From Diorhabda sublineata (taxonomy: Eukaryota > Arthropoda > Insecta > Coleoptera > Chrysomelidae), in assembly GCF_026230105.1 (NCBI RefSeq), contig NC_079478.1, positions 33,371,653 to 33,435,652 on the forward strand: 64,000 nt of DNA. Direction: 5' to 3'. Position numbers and translations under genes: made by a program. Position 1 is the stretch's first letter. Every line of letters begins with the position of its first letter. The notes below the pieces were generated by a model. That model was not told the DNA's origin and made no database searches. It saw only the letters and a list, made by a program, of their open reading frames with translations. Positions 9,917-20,710 of this stretch are shown in pieces.

Positions 9917-12900
9917 CTAAAAACAATAAATTTTTATATAATAACTGCGGTTGAAGTTAAATATATTGAAGTTAATTTTTTTCATGGAACTTTTTAACAA
10001 TCTACTACTACATTCCAGTGAGGATCAGTCTCTAGTGCCTATAAACCCTATAGCTTCAACACCCAAATAGATTCCATTTGAGAACAAACTGAAGAATTGA
10101 ATCCTCATATAAACTCTCACTTCCAATTTACCAGGGTAAATTTCAGTAGAATCTCACTATAAATTACAATAATAACTTTGTTTCTTTTCACTTTACTAGA
10201 GTCTAGTGGGAATGTATGAAAGAGGATTTGTTTTTGTTTCACTTTTTATTGTTTATTTGTATTTGCGCCTCTGTAGGTTCAAAAAATGTAGACAAATTTA
10301 AAATGGTATTTCACAAAACAAATTATTTGTACTTATGCAAGTAAATCAGTGCCTAAACAGTTACTAATATGTAGTTATTGAAAACTGTGTATTCCAAATT
10401 AGGCAAAATAGAAAAATAAATGCCTGTACAGCTGTAAAACCAGTAATTCTGGTTAGAGGAACCAAATTACTGTCTAAGTTGACTCAGTGATGATGCTAAG
10501 AACATTTTGGAACAAAATGGTTACCGTTTCTTTAAACTACCAACAACCCAAGATAATATGGATGGAATAATTAGAAACTAAGATAGGAAATCAAAACTAA
10601 ATTGTTTAAGAAAAAACTAATTGTTTTGTATATGTGCATCATAAGATATTGGTCTCTAGAAAATAAACCTCTGAGCATACCTATATGGACTCAAAATTCT
10701 CAAAAAATTAAAGTTTGAACGAGAATTTTAGATAACTACATCTAAAGAAGTGAAAATTTAATGTAACTTCTAAGAAATCAAAATATTCCTATAGGTCCAT
10801 TATTTAATTATGTGATTTGGTTCCAGCAAGACCATTGTCCTGTTCACAATAAACTTACTTCTAATAGTAGAAATATGTCTTCACATGGTGTGAATAAATG
10901 GCCTTTAAGATCACCAGATTTATCACGAAATGATTTGTTTTTTTGTGGTTATTTGATTTGAGATTAATCCTTTATATTAAATTTTCACATTGTTCAAATT
11001 GATTTGTTATTATGATAAGATTTCGTTTTTTCTTATTTTTTAAATCTATTTTCTTTCCAAGTCATTATTGCAACAAAATTTGACAATTTAATTTTTGTGG
11101 ACTCGACTTAAACCTCACTATTCTTGATATAGATCAATTTTGATTTTAATAAACAAGGCACTAAAAGAGAGGGATAGTCAAGTATAACAGTTAGGGTCAT
11201 TATAATTTATCAACATTTACACTGTATGACTCAAATAATTCTGACTGTTTCAAGAGAATATTTTGATATTTATGAAATAAAAAAAATTGATAAGACCGTT
11301 TTAAGATATAGAAACCATACATAGTGTTTTCATAAACATAATCAGTTGGTATAATAATTTAAAAAAAAGTTTTTTATATATTCTACAAACACAATCAACT
11401 TTTCAAAGTTTATTTTTTGATAAAATAAGTTTCAAACAACTTTAAACAGAATATTAAAATAGTATATAGTAGCCCAATGAAAATAAAAATGAGCTTCCAT
11501 ACAACTACAACATTAGGCTTAATACAAAGATCATTAAAAATTAATTTCAGAATGAGACTAGAAGTAAAACTAAAAGAGAAAAATAAATTTTTTTATGTAA
11601 TAATTTTTTTAAGTAAAAAGTAAAAGATTTTGTTAAATTTGAAATAAACAAATACTACTTCTGTTGCACTTACCAATAAATAATTTGGATTATCTTTATT
11701 CCTCCAACTGAAGCTAGGTATAGTTATTTCAAGGCCTTCTCCTACAGGTAATGCTCTAGTACAACCATGATGTGTATGGCCGGATAATGCCAATCTAGGT
11801 TTCACTTGATTAAGTATTTGAAACGTAGCTTCTTGACTTAAACATTCCCAACGTTCCCGAAATCTTTCCTGTTTTATAGGAAACGGAGCTGCATCGAAAT
11901 CATTGCATTCAATATCAGACTGTCTATATAAAGGGTAATGCTGAAACAAAGTAGATGTAATTATTTTTTAACAATATAACATTATGGTTCGATTGAATTA
12001 TTTCACAATGTAGCACTTTTGCAGCTGAAAGAAAAAAAAAACTTTAAAAGCAATTTTTTTTAAATTATACCATTGTTTTTGTAGGATTAGTTCCATAAGT
12101 GTTTAACAGAATTTTTCTTTTTATGTGCTTCGTTGACTATTGTTATTTTGCTTCCAAATGAAGCACGATAAATGTATGAGACTTCATTTATTGATGTTAA
12201 CTAGACGTTCAAAGGATTGCTACAAATGGCTATAATACCGAACTTTTTCTATTAACAGTAAGAGGAGGTGCAATAAGTCATACAATATTCCCTTAATAAA
12301 ATACAATATAATAATTCCCCATATAAAATACAACACATACATTTAATTGGGGCACCCTGATTAAATCAAGTGGAAATAGATCTTATTTTAATCAGAAACT
12401 AGAGTGTGGCAGTTATGTCACTTCTGAGAGAAACTGAGCGTTGTTTCCTTGAATAAAGATAACAATAGCTGATATTTTGACTATAACCCAAGATGCCCAT
12501 GGCGGTCCTGAGTGAAACTAAAGTTATTTCGATGTCGCCCTATGTAAGGGATATATTTCTTATTTTATCTACGATCTTATTTCCATTTGTTCAGATAAAT
12601 AAATGTTTTTCCTACACAGCGATTTTTAGATAAATAACTTTGTCATTCATTGTTACATGTATCTATACCACACAAAATAAAGTATATGAAGACAATTTCA
12701 TGGAGTACCTACATTACCACTAGATACACATTTTTAATGGGGATTTCCTCAACACATTATCTAGTAGGGAAAAAAATAAATCTACAGATTTCTCTACCAC
12801 CAGAGATGCAAATATTATATTCGAGTAATACAGATAGTGTACAATGTTGAAAATTCTTCAAAACACAACTTTGTATACAGAATTGCCAACGTTTTGTCTA

Positions 12901-14573
12901 AAATAGTTCCACAAATTTTCTCTTAGAGAGAATAATATAGGAAACATTATTCAATATATGGATACCTACTGTTGGACTTACAAACATAACATAAAAAAAT
13001 TCTTGTATACATATTTGTGTTTAGAAAATATTTTTATTACTAGCACATCTATCTAATGAGATAACTTTTCACACAACTATATAGAAATTTCCATGTCTAC
13101 ACATATTTTACTAAGATTTTATCCTGAAGTTTCAACTACCCTGTATTTTTACTTTATACAGATAACAATTTTAACACAACAGAATTTGGAAAACGTTACT
13201 TATGACAAATATGGTTTTGTTATTAGTGACAATTTGTTATTCCAACATCACCATTACAAATTCATGGAATTTTTCCATAAAACTTATCTGGCTTTCACCA
13301 AAATGCATACAATTGGAAAATCCTTTCAAGACAGAGATCTTGTGGTTTTCATTATTAGAAATACACCAGATCTTCATGTGGCAGGTGAATATTAAGAATC
13401 CAATAGATTTTTGTTGATAATTTGTCTTAATTTTAATCTTTTTGCAAAATATATTGTCATAAAGTCTAAAATTAGATCAAAACATTTCTATGAAAAAAAG
13501 CCATTTCATTTGTATAAAACTTAAAATCAAGACGAACTATCAACAAAGATACATAAAATACATAAAAAAACTTTGTACCCAATTTGAAACAAACCTGCAT
13601 TAATATTGGTTTACTATATTTTTCTAACTTCATATTAGGCGTACATTTTTCTGTATAGGTTCCTCTGGTACATTTCAAAATTTCTGAAACAATGTATCAT
13701 AAATTAAAAATATGAAGTACCAGATACACAAAAATTTGAAATTTCTAAAAGTTTTCCTTATCATTCTTCTCATATTTTTGAGCAGGGCACTAAAGAATTA
13801 TTTAATTTCTTATGTATGTATAAGTGAAATATATAAAAAAAACTCACTTTCAATTCTTGTTAGTTGTTGTTCAGCTGGTTTACATAAAAAACACCCATCT
13901 CCTTCCAAAGCCATACTATTCACTAAAACGAAATGATTTCCTCTAACACTAATCAGTCTTACAGCTGGAGCATCAAACGCATTCACGAACCTTTGATTCA
14001 AATATGGACTCACTCTAGAAAGTGAACTATGTAGCTGAATTTCCGAAATAATAACATTCTTACCCATAATGGAAGCCAATGTCATGATTTCCGACAGCTA
14101 CATACATTTTGGTTCCTTCGGGCACAGAAAATAAACTATGGAACCTTTTTACGTAATTATCAAATTCTGTACTACTGCAATACAATCCTTCGTCAGTAAG
14201 GTCGCCTAATACGAAAACTAAATCAGGTTTGTGTAATGTCATGGCACTTTGGAAAGCTCTGTACATTTGCCATTCCCTTCGCAACTTATCAAACCAATGT
14301 CCGTGTCTTGATCCCAAAAGATGTGTATCTGTAATAACCATAACTCTAACAGGTTCTTCATTGGAAGGCTCTATAGATTCGTCTTGTGTTTGGGGATCTA
14401 GAATCGGCCAGCCACACTGGAAATATATTGTTGAATAGTAGACGATATTTTTTGTTCGATATTAAGAAACTTACACTGCTTTGCACCGCGTAGAAAATAA
14501 GATATTCACAATAAAAGATTAAAAACAATACACCGCAACTAGTATTCAGTAATAATTTTAGGTTAGGTCGCAT
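9761..14573 (-). CDS. MPPE1: Metallophosphoesterase 1 (GPI-anchor remodelling), complete six-exon gene
   Basis: Joining 14475-14573, 14064-14416, 13848-14014, 13595-13683, 11674-11940 and 9761-9916 gives an open frame of 376 residues; human MPPE1/PGAP5 has about 396. Every junction is GT-AG and in phase. Catalytic blocks follow the calcineurin-like order: VITDTHLLG (DxH), GDLTDEG (GDxxD), VGNHD (GNHD), QHYPLY and LALSGHTH (GHTH). A transmembrane segment at residues 8-28 and a second near the C-terminus (about 343-358) match the family topology. The last residues, KYKYR, form a KxKxx retrieval signal. The known role of PGAP5 is Mn-dependent removal of the ethanolamine-phosphate side group from the second mannose of GPI anchors at ER exit sites, needed for efficient export of GPI proteins. 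The start is the ATG of MRPNLK; an upstream in-frame TTG was ignored. Confidence 0.93.
9917..11673 (-). other. MPPE1 intron 5
   Basis: A 1.76-kb intron, AT-rich. It contains a transposase remnant on the + strand (10770-10960) and otherwise no recognised feature. Confidence 0.7.
10770..10960 (+). pseudogene. DDE transposase remnant in MPPE1 intron 5
   Basis: The + strand reads NIPIGPLFNYVIWFQQDHCP then VNKWPLRSPDLSRNDLFFCG. The QQD and SPDL blocks carry the second and third catalytic aspartates of an IS630/Tc1/mariner-type transposase. The spacing between them is shortened and a stop follows, so it is dead. Confidence 0.65.
11674..11940 (-). CDS. MPPE1: MPPE1 exon 5 (catalytic HYPLY and GHTH)
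   Basis: Starts HYPLYRQSDIECN after TTTCAG, contains LALSGHTHHGC and the conserved PSFSWRNKDNPNYLL, then GTAAGT. Length is 89 codons, phase 0 at both ends. Confidence 0.9.
11941..13594 (-). other. MPPE1 intron 4
   Basis: A 1.65-kb intron. Its only coding-like content is the antisense carboxypeptidase-like exon at 13183-13384. Confidence 0.65.
13183..13384 (+). CDS. Isolated carboxypeptidase D-like exon, antisense in MPPE1 intron 4
   Basis: The open + frame reads NLENVTYDKYGFVISDNLLF, then QHHHYKFMEFFHK, then MHTIGKSFQDRDLVVFIIRN. This resembles the beginning of the catalytic domain of M14 metallocarboxypeptidases of the D/E type, where a HHxY-rich start is followed by SIGKSxxGRDLxV. AG acceptors precede it (13160-13161 or 13181-13182) and GTGAAT follows at 13385 after one base of a codon. 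A few residues before HTIGKS seem missing relative to the family. The zinc-binding exon that should follow (HGNE and beyond) is not visible in this window. It may be a retained gene fragment, a captured exon or a far-spaced exon of a real gene. Confidence 0.5.
13595..13683 (-). CDS. MPPE1: MPPE1 exon 4
   Basis: An 89-base exon between TTTCAG and GTTTGT. Encodes KILKCTRGTYTEKC and ends YSKPILMQ at a codon boundary, so the next exon supplies the H of QHYPLY. Confidence 0.85.
13848..14014 (-). CDS. MPPE1: MPPE1 exon 3
   Basis: Completes the glycine and continues VSPYLNQRF, then SVRGNHFVLVNSMALEGDGC, which corresponds to the vertebrate strand FVMVNSVALNGDGC. The intron before it is 49 bases. It ends one base into a codon at GTGAGT. 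Confidence 0.88.
14064..14416 (-). CDS. MPPE1: MPPE1 exon 2 (metal-binding core)
   Basis: Begins CGWPILDPQ after TTTCCAG. Carries DTHLLG, GDLTDEG and GNHDIGFHY, the first three metallophosphoesterase blocks. It ends after the first two bases of a glycine codon before GTAAGA. Confidence 0.9.
14475..14573 (-). CDS. MPPE1: MPPE1 exon 1 (start and signal-anchor)
   Basis: Encodes MRPNLK, a hydrophobic stretch rich in L, F and I that includes FYCEYLIFYAV, and ends at Q-S-S before GTAAGT. This is the N-terminal membrane anchor. The following intron is only 58 bases. Confidence 0.88.
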
Positions 14574-14859
14574 TATTTGTTTTGACAATAGAATTAATGT
14601 GGTCTGTGAGAATTAAGCACTATCCAATGTTCATTATTGTAAAACTGAAGATGGCATTCCAAATTTTATGGTTATAGGCAACCAATTCAGCATCCCGGAA
14701 ATGGTGGTTATCATCTTTTTGACCACTTAGGAGCGGTAAAAGAGAAAGATGAAAAATTATTATTATTAATTGACTAAATATTTTAGAAACAATAAATTGT
14801 GCAATTTTTCATAATTTGTAAAGTCCTGATTTTGCAATTGTTTTTTTTCCAAGCATATA

Positions 14860-15645
14860 GAAGCTCTACATTCTACTATGGGCAAAGATCTTATTACTAT
14901 TAAGTCTTGGTTTGACACGAACAGTCTCTGTTTAACTACTAAAAAAACTTTATCCTATAAAGGGGATTCACCAACTCTAAAACTGAACAGTGACTGAATA
15001 GATCCTCAAATTCGATCAAGTTTCTTGGTCTACATATTGACGGTGCCCTTCAATGGTCTGTACACGTAGAAAACTTGCCAAAACAATTTTCCTCTGCTTG
15101 TTTTGCCATTAAATCTGTGTCTGAACAGCTCGATTTTCGAACTGCTTTAACAACTTTCTACTTATTCGGTGTCCGAAACGCATCTTCGTTATGGTTTGTC
15201 TCTCTGGGAGTCTTGTAGTTTGCACCTCTTCGATTCTATCTTCAAATTACAAAAAAGAGTTATTAATTATATTTTTGGCTTGAGTAATATAACGTATTCA
15301 ATTTTAAAAAACATAAAATTCTAATCCTCCCGCTCTTTTCATTTTAGAATCTATTTGTTTGGTTAGCAAACACTTTCACAACTCAACTAAGATACCCATT
15401 CATGCCTAAACTACTAGAAGAAAGAATTTGGACATTTACTTAACTATACCCACTTTCTGATCTGGTAAAAAATTCCATCATCCATCCATCATCTTTAGTG
15501 CCAAAAAATTATTCAATCAGCTACCTTCGGAATTAAAAATGGCAAATACATTTAATGAGTTTCGAATATTGACGAAGGCTGCTTAAAAGACCTTATTATT
15601 CTATGGCAGAATTCTATAATTTACCATAGTCTCAATAGAATGGTA
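14860..15645 (+). pseudogene. Jockey/CR1-like LINE reverse transcriptase, C-terminal remnant
   Basis: Blocks in shifting frames read STLHSTMGKDLITIKSWFDT, FLGLHIDGALQWSVHVENLP, FDSIFKLQKRVINYIFG and LPSELKMANTFNEFRI. These follow the order of the region after the catalytic core of Jockey/CR1 ORF2 proteins. Stops and frameshifts show decay. It lies just beyond the 5' end of MPPE1. A related minus-strand copy is at 57000-57490. Confidence 0.65.
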
Positions 15646-16469
15646 TAAAATTCAATTTAGTGTGAAGTAAGATATTATATATATTATAATTACTTTAATT
15701 TCCTATTTTTTAGACCTTTTGATATGTTTATGTTTCTAAATGTTTCAAAATTATAAAAAAAAAACTAATTTTGAAACAGAAGAAACCTAACATCAAGATT
15801 ATTTACAAACATATTATAATTACTATATTAAGTCCAATTGTTATTTTATATTATCTAATATAAAATTGTGTTGCTTTGTCGATAAAATTGTAAAATTTAT
15901 TAATGACAATAAAGCCATATATGTAATACTCTTATATGGATAGTTTCTATAAGTGGAAGGTGTTCCGACTAAGTGAAACAAATGGTATATCGTTCTCTCT
16001 CTCCTCCGAGCGCTTCAGTTAGTTCTGCGCATATTTTGCGCGCATGAAGCGTGCGCAGTAAAGATAAAGTGTCTCGAACGATAGAGAAAATGAATATTGT
16101 CGGCACTGTAACGTAGGGACGTTTTTTCCCACATCAACTGTCCATATTGGAGTAACATATATGAACAAAGATTATCTCGATCTCTCTCTGTTCGTTTTTG
16201 TATCTACTTTCCGAAAAAAATTGTAAATTATAGTATTCGGAGACAAAGTGTTGAAATTTACTTTTTCAAATTTAGGTCTTATTTTTTTCTTAAATATAAA
16301 AATGAATAAAATAAAAAAAATTGAATTTTTGCTTTTTTATGACCAAAAATAGGGTGGATCCCACTATTTAAATATACATACGTGTACAATAAATCTTCAG
16401 ACAAAAGAAAATAAAGAAGAGACGTGTTCAAGTGAGTTTACATTGAGTCGAGTAAACAGAATCTGAATA

Positions 16470-16472
<3 letters not shown>
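15646..16472. other. AT-rich spacer with a GC-richer patch
   Basis: Mostly A/T. Bases 16000-16090 are GC-richer and partly self-complementary around GCGCATATTTTGCGCGC. No gene seen. Confidence 0.35.

Positions 16473-16515
<43 letters not shown>
16473..16515 (+). repeat. (CA)n microsatellite
   Basis: About 21 uninterrupted CA dinucleotides, followed by GTGCGCGTG. Confidence 0.95.
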
Positions 16516-16521
<6 letters not shown>

Positions 16522-17420
16522 GTGAGAAAACCCGTCCCTTTAAGCATCCATCCCCGGATTAATTCACGGATTGGTGCGAAAAAAGACATTCCACCAACCC
16601 CCTGTCATTTCGACAGGTCCTTATCCTCATCCGCGTCTCAGTTTCGCGCGTAGACTCCTTCCTCTCCCCTGAGCTCTGTGGGAAATTCTAGGAAGTCTTA
16701 TCTTTCTGTTAAGAGCTACCGCAGGGTGTGTGCACTGGAATAGGAGAAATTCAGGACGATTTTCAACGCCATCTCTGTGATTGGCTCACATCTAAAAGCT
16801 TACTTTTTGGTGTTTTATTTTTGAATGTTTGTCAATCTGGATTCTGAAACTAAGTTGCAATCATGTATCGAGAAACAATCTGAACAACGTCCATCTTGCA
16901 AAAGTGTATATATAATCTTTGAACTAGCCCGGTGGCTATACACTCTTGGCTTCTTTGTTTGGACATCTTATTGGGTGTGCTTCGTTGCCTCGGGTAAACC
17001 TTTTCTAACCTCCTTCGGCAAGAAGAGATCTAATCCGAGTTTTTATTTTGGTTTTTTGTTTTTTTTTTGGTATGTGGCTTTGTGGTTTTTGTTTTATTTT
17101 GTACTTTCTTTATACTAACCTAACTTAACTTACTTAACTTATCGATCAAATTATCCTCTCGGCCTCTCTAGTGTACCTGATGAATTTTCCCTCAATTCTT
17201 CGTAGGATGCGTCGCCAGCTGCTCGAATAGCTTCTCTGTCCTGTTGTCCATGATGTCCAGTACTTTTTGCTGTTCCGTCTCTCGGTATATTTCCTCGCAG
17301 TGCTTGTCTCATCGTTATGTTTTGTTGTGCCTACAGTTTTTTCCTGCTCGTTTGGATTTGGAGCAATTGCAAAACATCGTAACAATTTTATAGACGGTTC
17401 ACGCAAATTACTCAAGAGTA
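16516..17420. other. GC-richer block of unknown identity
   Basis: This block is visibly less A/T-rich than its surroundings. It holds a 97-codon + frame at 16825 with a hydrophobic, Phe/Tyr/Trp-rich second half, and an 89-codon minus frame at 17146-17415 rich in Arg, Ser and Thr. I recognise neither. Base composition and the CCTAACCTAAC run at 17117 suggest a decayed repeat, possibly LINE-derived. Confidence 0.3.
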
Positions 17421-18861
17421 ATTTACGTTAATTTTCTGTTTAGAGCTCTAGATGGGTCTGCCAGTATAAAAAGAAGTTATTTTGACAAAATGACGCACAG
17501 GCAAAGACGTTTTTGTTGGTACTGGTTCTTACTTCATAATCTTTGTGTTATTTATGCAATTTCGATAATAATATGGATAATAGTGTATTTTATTCGTTTT
17601 AATATTATTGTTATAAAAAATTGAAATTGAAGGGAAATTTAACCTCATTATTATAGATTTCTTTATTGTCAGGCTGCTTTTAAATCTGGCAACGTTGGTA
17701 ACACACGTGTCTTTGTTCTACCTCAATGGTCATCACTACTCAAATGCAATTTTACAAGTTAGGTTAAAACTGGAGATTATAATTTGGATTGTACTCTAGT
17801 TTAATCCAAGAATAAACAGAGCTTCTCAATTTAATAGTTCGCAGTTGAACTCACGTTTTTTGTAGGTTCTTATTCCGCTGGACAATATAAACTAAGCTCT
17901 ATTTACAAAACATTAGCATAAATCGACAATGTTGGTAAGTGCTTCATCATCATCGTCGAATTTATCAAAGATAAAGTGTTAATCTTCAATAATTTTAGTA
18001 CAACCAAAATCATTTACTCAAAATAATATAAAAATATTAACAATGCATCTAAATTTTCTTGATTTTAGGTCTCTTTAGTTGCATTAATATATCAAAAGGT
18101 CTAAGAAATAAGAAATTAAAGAAAAATATTAGCAATTTGATAAAACTAAGTTGGAATTCTTAGTTTCATATTAGACTGACCCCAAATCACCGGTAATGTT
18201 TAAAACTAAGTTTGTAAAACTTGAAGAAAGTCGATAACAGTGGTTAGAACTGATGTTTGGAATTTAAACTTTCTCTTGTAAAACTAACTCATTTGATTGC
18301 GCCGGTTATATTTCCAATGTAAGTTGGAATTTCCGGAACCGCTTCCAATTCCAATAATCGACTAATGACAAACAATTTTTTTCCTGGAATAGTAGACTAC
18401 CTGACGAACAATAGCCAACCCCACCCACATGCCTAGACTGTTCTTGTTCTTGACGCCCTTTTCGTATATCATTTTCTTCGGTGAATATTTTATGTGTCGT
18501 GTCATATTTGCTTGTTTAAGTGATGGATACCAATAATACAGGTAAGCCTTTATTAAATTAATATGAAATTGTATTAAATATATTGTCAATAAATGACTTA
18601 ATGAGCCGTCAATAATATCTACCTTTTTTTAGAAATGTTTTTTCTTTATTTTTCAATTTCAATCGAAAAAAAACTTTACTTCCGCACCTTTCCGAGTTAC
18701 ATTTTTGATTTCATTATATAGTATAAAGTCTTATAAAGAAAACTGCTTAAAATCAGCTGCTAGTTTTAAAAATAAACGAGTTTGAAAATTTTTTTGACAA
18801 AAATAGGAAAAAATCGGATTTTATGTTTTTGTGTTAATATTATTTTTTTATTGTTATAGGT
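17421..18861. other. AT-rich spacer
   Basis: No coding motif or repeat boundary recognised. A TTTTTTATTGTTATAG acceptor-like tract at its end precedes the next feature. Confidence 0.4.
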
Positions 18862-19457
18862 TCACCTGGCTGCTCGGGGGTGAAAATGTTGACTCGTAAA
18901 TTTAGAGAGGAGACAGGTCTCTTAGTCGATATGCCAAAAAGTAACTTCGGAAACACAAACGATGGAAATACCAGCAGAAGATTCTTCGAGAACCCTGATT
19001 TGGCTGTAGAAATCACTGGGATAAGTTATGACTTGATTATTAGATTAAAAGTGATATTAGAAGCCATATCAAGCGGCCATAAGATTGACATAGCAAACTA
19101 TGATAAATACGCCATGGAAACTGCGAAACTATATGTTGAGTTATATGACTGGCATCCTATGACTCCAATGCTGCATAGGGCAACTTTCGGAAGAAGCTGC
19201 TGAGGCCCGCAATAAACATTTTAGGTCTTATCGCCTAAACTTTGCTCGCAAGTTTTCGAGGGAAGAATGCAACTTAGATATTTATCATAGGTTACTATTA
19301 ACATCCGACCTATTTATTAGATCCATGAGAAAGACCAAAAAAACCGCTTCAAAATTATTTTTGCCTGAGACAATGCAGCTATTAATTCCTGCTGAGCCAA
19401 GCCGACCAATCAATGGAAATTGATGAAAGCGGCGAAAATTTAAATGTAGATGAATAA
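18862..19457 (+). pseudogene. Decayed copy of a second uncharacterised arthropod ORF family
   Basis: The frame from 18880 reads KFREETGLLVDMPKSNFGNT, then NDGNTSRRFFENPDLAVEIT, then AKLYVELYDWHPMTPMLH. It then jumps frame to QLSEEAAEARNKHFRSYR and REECNLDIYHRLLLTSD, and again to a tail ending DESGENLNVDE and TAA at 19457. I recall proteins with these blocks as repetitive, unassigned ORFs in arthropods, where some 15-20 residues normally separate the MTPMLH-like and QLSEEA-like blocks. Here they are directly joined out of frame, implying a deletion. An acceptor-like TAG precedes GSPGCSG, suggesting an ancestral intron. Function unknown; inactive. Confidence 0.6.
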
Positions 19458-19485
19458 GTCTCCAATGTATGATTGATTATTTTTA

Positions 19486-20106
19486 GTGATTATCTACTTA
19501 GCTTATAACGAATGTAAAAAAAAAGAAATAGACGATCCACAACGCCTCCTTCATAAATTTAACCTGACGGCACAGAGACTTAACATGCAAATCTCATGCG
19601 AGAAAACACAAAGCATGGTAATATCCAAAGACCCAATAAGATGCAAGTTGGTAGTAAATGAGCGCATTATAAAGCAAGTAATGAATTTCAACTACTTGGG
19701 CGTAGAAACAACGAGCAGCAGAAACATAACGGACGAGGTAGATAAGCAGATCAAGAAAGCAACTAGAATATCGGGATATTTACGGGACATTATATGGAGA
19801 AATGAATATATGAGCATAGAAAGTAAGACGCGAATCTACAAGACCTGTATCAGACCCATACTAACCTATGCCGCAGAAACAAAGGCAGACACAACACAAA
19901 CAAAGAGAAAAATGAGAACAGCAGAGATGAAGATATTACAAACAATAAAGGGTACCACACTCCACGATAGAATACCCAACACAGATACCTTAAGAGAACT
20001 GGGAGTACAAGATGTCGTTAGATGGGTAAGAGCAAGACGCCGACAATGGAGAGACCATGTAGAACGAATGGCTCCAGAACACAGAAACCAGACGCCCAAT
20101 CGGTAG
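19486..20106 (+). pseudogene. 5'-truncated LINE reverse transcriptase (ORF2 C-terminal part)
   Basis: A 206-codon open frame covers the region just after the RT active site: LLHKFNLTAQRLNMQISCEK, IKQVMNFNYLGVETTSSRNI, SGYLRDIIWRNEYMSIESK, IYKTCIRPILTYAAETKAD, MKILQTIKGTTLHDRI. After a frameshift it ends RPPKRWYDSWTSASQEGR. The sequence begins at the position where the Y-A-D-D box should be, reading LAYNE. The insertion is therefore truncated at its catalytic motif and cannot retrotranspose itself. An AAG-repeat tail follows. It sits 30 bases after the preceding pseudogene, in the same orientation. A minus-strand relative is at 22219-22885. Confidence 0.85.
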
Positions 20107-20188
20107 GCCCCCAAAACGCTGGTACGATAGCTGGACATCGGCGTCACAAGAGGGCAGATGACAGACCTGACAGGACCTCGTCCTACTA

Positions 20189-20209
20189 CAAGAAGAAGAA
20201 GAAGAAGAA
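20189..20209 (+). repeat. (AAG)n LINE 3' tail
   Basis: Six AAG units close the LINE at 19486. The same tail type ends the LINE copies at 22290 (minus) and 63050 (+), consistent with a simple-repeat 3' end. Confidence 0.75.
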
Positions 20210-20594
20210 TGTAAAAATCTTTTTAATAATTTAATATATTTACTTACTTATTGGAACAAACTAAACTTTGTTTTATTTAATAATACATACCTGAAAGTAT
20301 TACTAAAACGTAGACAGCTGTCCCTCCTTGAGGAAAGCCGTGAGTATGTCATATATATTTTCAATATAAACATTTTGAAATCAACTACGATCTCGAATAA
20401 AATATTTGTTGATAAAAAATCACAAGTAGGTGCGCCTAACCACCGTGCACCAACAAATAATTTCGATAAGTTATTCCAAACACAGAATTCTTTTTATGTA
20501 ACTATTTTGTAATATAAATATCACATAAAATAATTTTGGCCGCCTAAATCCTGTAAAACGATCTATGTGCGACGGTGATATATTGTTTACACTA
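20210..20594. other. AT-rich spacer
   Basis: Nothing recognisable. Confidence 0.4.
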
Positions 20595-20710
20595 CCACTT
20601 CACTAACACTAACAATTACACTGTCTGACGCGCGTTTCGATAACCAAGTAATCGTCTTCAGAGACTAAAGGAAATCAGATAGTGTAATTGTAATAAGTGT
20701 TGATGTAGTA
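20595..20710. repeat. Short dispersed palindromic repeat, copy 1
   Basis: AACAATTACACTGTCT (about 20610) is matched in reverse complement by AGATAGTGTAATTGTAA (about 20677). Between them GTTTCGATAACCAAGTAATC and GTCTTCAGAGACT give shorter hairpins. A second copy lies at 62095-62185. Probably a small non-autonomous element. Confidence 0.6.

Noticed and set aside
14574..14588. Extending MPPE1 upstream to MSKQI
   Set aside because: That upstream codon is TTG, not ATG. The ATG of MRPNLK fits the family N-terminus.
17146..17415. Minus strand 89-codon frame as a small basic protein gene
   Set aside because: Low-complexity Arg/Ser/Thr content, no start context, no splice or poly(A) support and no family recognised.
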